Assembly: GCA_937873255.1 (NCBI GenBank)
Contig: CALMVM010000227.1
Span: 5,337 to 12,717, forward strand
Source: an uncultured Verrucomicrobiota bacterium
GTDB lineage: Bacteria > Verrucomicrobiota > Verrucomicrobiia > Chthoniobacterales > SZAS-18
DNA length: 7,381 nt
Reading direction: 5' to 3'
Of the stretch, positions 6,121 through 7,381 are shown one piece after another. The notes under the pieces are model-generated. The model made no database searches, was not told the origin of the DNA, and saw only the letters and a program-made list of their open reading frames with translations. How positions within the stretch are numbered: the stretch's first letter is position 1; the number at the start of each line of letters is the position of its first letter. Made by a program: the position numbers and the translations under genes.

Positions 6121-6163
6121 TTTCACCTGAACATTTTGCCGGCGTCTCCTTGCAATCTTTCTT

Positions 6164-7057
6164 TCATCGGTAGTGCCGCCAGCAGTAGGCGAACAGCTCG
6201 CGCCGGCCCTCGACCTTGTCCCTCCGCACGGCCGGGTCGCCGGGGAAAATCCAGCGCCCGAACGCCGCCGCCAGCACCCATTGCAACGCCAGCCGCGCCA
6301 AGATCGCCGTTTTCACCAGCCGGGGGTGGACAATTTTGAGGTGCTTGCGCAGCAGGTACCAACGCGCCTCGTGGGTTTTGAGCACCCGCGCGCGGGTCGA
6401 GACCGGCGTGCCGCCGTAGTCGTGCCGGGCGAGGAGGGCGTCGTCCACGCGCAGGGTCCACGGCGAGGTGCGGTTGAGCTTCATGCAAAAGTCGAAGTCC
6501 ACGTCGAGCCACTGGAGGTGTTCGTCGAATCTGCCGACCGCGTCGAACGCCGCCCGGCGCACGGCCATCGCGGCGGTGGGAATGCAAATCCGGGTTTCCC
6601 GGTCGGGAAAAATCTGCCGCCAGCGCACGATCCAGCTCGGGCCGAGAATGAGCCCGAGGGCATCGGGCTCGGGGTGGACGCAGGCCGTCGGCCGGCCGGA
6701 TTCATCCTGCGTGCGGAAACCGAGCACGGCTAGGGTCGGGTCGGCGTCGAACGCGGTCAATATTTCGTCGAAATACGGCGTGAGCGGGAAGGCGTCGGCG
6801 TCGAAAATGAGCACGAAGTCGGCGCCGACGGCGCGCACGCCCTTGTTGAGGTTGGCGGAGAAGCCGAGGTTGCGCTCGTTGCGGATGACGGTGATGCCGG
6901 GTTCGTCGGCGATCCCCTCGGGCGGTGGCAGCGGCGAACAATCGTCGAGCAGGACGATGCGCGCCAGCCGGTCGCCGTGGAGCCGGCGGTGGGCGCGCAC
7001 GCAATCGAGCGCGAGCGACCAAGTGTTGTAGTTGGTGACGAGGACGCCGAGGGACAT
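6164..7057 (-). CDS. Family 2 (GT-A) glycosyltransferase, rhamnosyltransferase-like
   Basis: The 297-residue enzyme should transfer a sugar from a nucleotide donor during polysaccharide or glycan assembly at the inner face of the inner membrane. GT-A motifs appear in order: the first strand MSLGVLVTNYNTW (1-13), LLDDCSP (36-42), RNLGFSANLNKG (62-73), the metal-binding DAD (86-88, in LIFDADAF), and the acceptor-side block FDEHLQWLDVDFDFCMKL (177-194), matching the usual E/D-D-x-D region of WbbL-like enzymes. The C-terminus (about 240-297) is basic, with a hydrophobic stretch (LARLALQWVLAAAF) that may contact the membrane. The frame extends upstream to 7138, but those 27 codons read through heptamer repeat DNA (CLLPST), so the ATG at 7055-7057, directly before the GT2 first strand, is the likelier start. 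Another probable glycosyltransferase lies upstream on the same strand. Confidence 0.92.
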   Translation of the reverse strand: MSLGVLVTNYNTWSLALDCVRAHRRLHGDRLARIVLLDDCSPLPPPEGIADEPGITVIRNERNLGFSANLNKGVRAVGADFVLIFDADAFPLTPYFDEILTAFDADPTLAVLGFRTQDESGRPTACVHPEPDALGLILGPSWIVRWRQIFPDRETRICIPTAAMAVRRAAFDAVGRFDEHLQWLDVDFDFCMKLNRTSPWTLRVDDALLARHDYGGTPVSTRARVLKTHEARWYLLRKHLKIVHPRLVKTAILARLALQWVLAAAFGRWIFPGDPAVRRDKVEGRRELFAYCWRHYR

Positions 7058-7060
7058 GGT

Positions 7061-7076
7061 AGAAGGCAGAAGGCAG
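7061..7076 (+). repeat. Heptamer array (AGAAGGC) next to the glycosyltransferase start
   Basis: Two AGAAGGC units (7061-7067 and 7068-7074) plus AG form 16 bases that are the exact reverse complement of 7236-7251. They end four bases before the start codon of the minus-strand glycosyltransferase, where its ribosome binding site would be expected. Confidence 0.7.
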
Positions 7077-7131
7077 CGTCGAGTCTGCGAGACATCGCCC
7101 GCAGGGTGATAACGTAGAAGGAGAATGCGGA

Positions 7132-7151
7132 CGGGCAACGGAGATTGCCCG
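7132..7151. repeat. Hairpin in the gap between the two glycosyltransferase genes
   Basis: CGGGCAA (7132-7138) pairs exactly with TTGCCCG (7145-7151) around a six-base loop. It sits midway between the two heptamer arrays. No T-run follows on either strand, so an intrinsic terminator is unlikely. The rest of this 171-bp gap (7058-7228) holds no recognisable gene or promoter. Confidence 0.35.
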
Positions 7152-7223
7152 GGAAGGACGCCCGCCTGAAAATCGATCCTCTCAAAGGCGAGCCCGTATG
7201 GTCTTGTTTCCTTCTGTTTTCTC

Positions 7224-7251
7224 TCCTTCTACCTTCTGCCTTCTGCCTTCT
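7224..7251 (-). repeat. Heptamer array (AGAAGGC/AGAAGGT) at the 3' end of the distal gene
   Basis: Four 7-bp units on the minus strand: AGAAGGC twice (7238-7251), AGAAGGT (7231-7237) and AGAAGGA(G) (7224-7230). They are inverted relative to the array at 7061-7076. The AGAAGGT unit supplies the TAG stop (7229-7231) of the gene that runs into the array. Confidence 0.75.
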
Positions 7252-7381
7252 CCCCCAGAAGCCCGCTGATGTCGCGCGCGTGCGCCGCCAGCGTGTGGCC
7301 GTCGTACCAACGGCGCGCGGCGGCGGCAACCGTTTCGAGCGAGGTCCCGGGCGCGAGGTCGCCGGCGACGAAATGTTCGCC
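7229..7381 (-). CDS. C-terminal end of a probable glycosyltransferase (5' part beyond window)
   Basis: Only the last 50 codons are visible, ending in TAG at 7229-7231. The frame begins GEHFVAGDLAPGTSLETVAA and continues RRWYDGHTLAAHARDISGLL. A Gly-Glu-x-Phe-xx-Gly-Asp stretch followed by an Ala-rich helix and a closing helix is typical of the C-terminal end of GT-B (GT4-like) glycosyltransferases, where the Gly-rich turn follows the donor-sugar glutamate. The fragment is too short to be sure. The adjoining GT2 gene on the same strand, 171 bp downstream, supports a polysaccharide cluster. The last residues (GEKAEGRR) come from heptamer repeats, so the native C-terminus probably ended near GLLGE. 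Confidence 0.5.
   Translation of the reverse strand, partial: GEHFVAGDLAPGTSLETVAAAARRWYDGHTLAAHARDISGLLGEKAEGRR

Noticed and set aside
7058..7138. 27-codon N-terminal extension of the glycosyltransferase
   Set aside because: It reads through the AGAAGGC array and lies before the conserved first strand of the GT2 fold, which starts directly at the ATG at 7057.
6757..7329. 190-codon minus-strand frame spanning both glycosyltransferase genes
   Set aside because: Very Arg/Ser/Thr/Pro-rich, crosses repeats and the intergenic gap, and is out of frame with both real genes.

Overview
The window is about two-thirds GC by eye. It holds four complete genes of recognisable type or architecture, one complete lipoprotein gene of unknown function, and two genes cut by the window edges. 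Three things suggest a verrucomicrobial or planctomycete-like Gram-negative bacterium, with Verrucomicrobiota (Opitutales-like) my best guess: the TIR/WD40 membrane protein, the kinase N-terminus, and the GAAGGAT/GAAGGCA heptamer arrays. No rRNA or other taxonomic marker is present, so this is inference. None of the six visible starts has a clear Shine-Dalgarno sequence.

Layout. Positions 1-2006 (minus) carry a long 3'-truncated gene for a TIR domain, a transmembrane helix, an Ala/Gln-rich coiled coil and the first WD40-like blades. A 303-bp divergent intergenic region with small dyads follows. At 2310-3479 (plus) is a secreted protein with two related beta-rich repeats. At 3516-3610 lies a BIME-like pair of inverted palindromic repeats, followed by a terminator-like hairpin. 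At 3723-4916 (plus) is a soluble PAS-HisKA-HATPase histidine kinase without a response regulator in view. At 4974-5480 (plus) is a small lipoprotein. A strong minus-strand terminator separates it from a minus-strand block made up of a DUF5684-like membrane protein (5555-6040), a family 2 glycosyltransferase (6164-7057) and the C-terminal end of another probable glycosyltransferase (7229-7381).

How the genes fit together. The right end looks like the edge of a surface-polysaccharide or glycosylation cluster read leftwards. The kinase and lipoprotein are co-directional, 57 bp apart, and may be co-transcribed. The TIR protein is a membrane-tethered signalling or defence candidate transcribed away from everything else. 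No single multi-gene system is evident.

The most unusual signal is repetitive DNA. Arrays of 7-bp units with a GAAGG core occur as inverted pairs around two gene boundaries (4901-5052 and 7061-7251). They supply protein sequence: the C-terminal tails and stop codons of the kinase and the distal glycosyltransferase, and much of the signal peptide of the lipoprotein.
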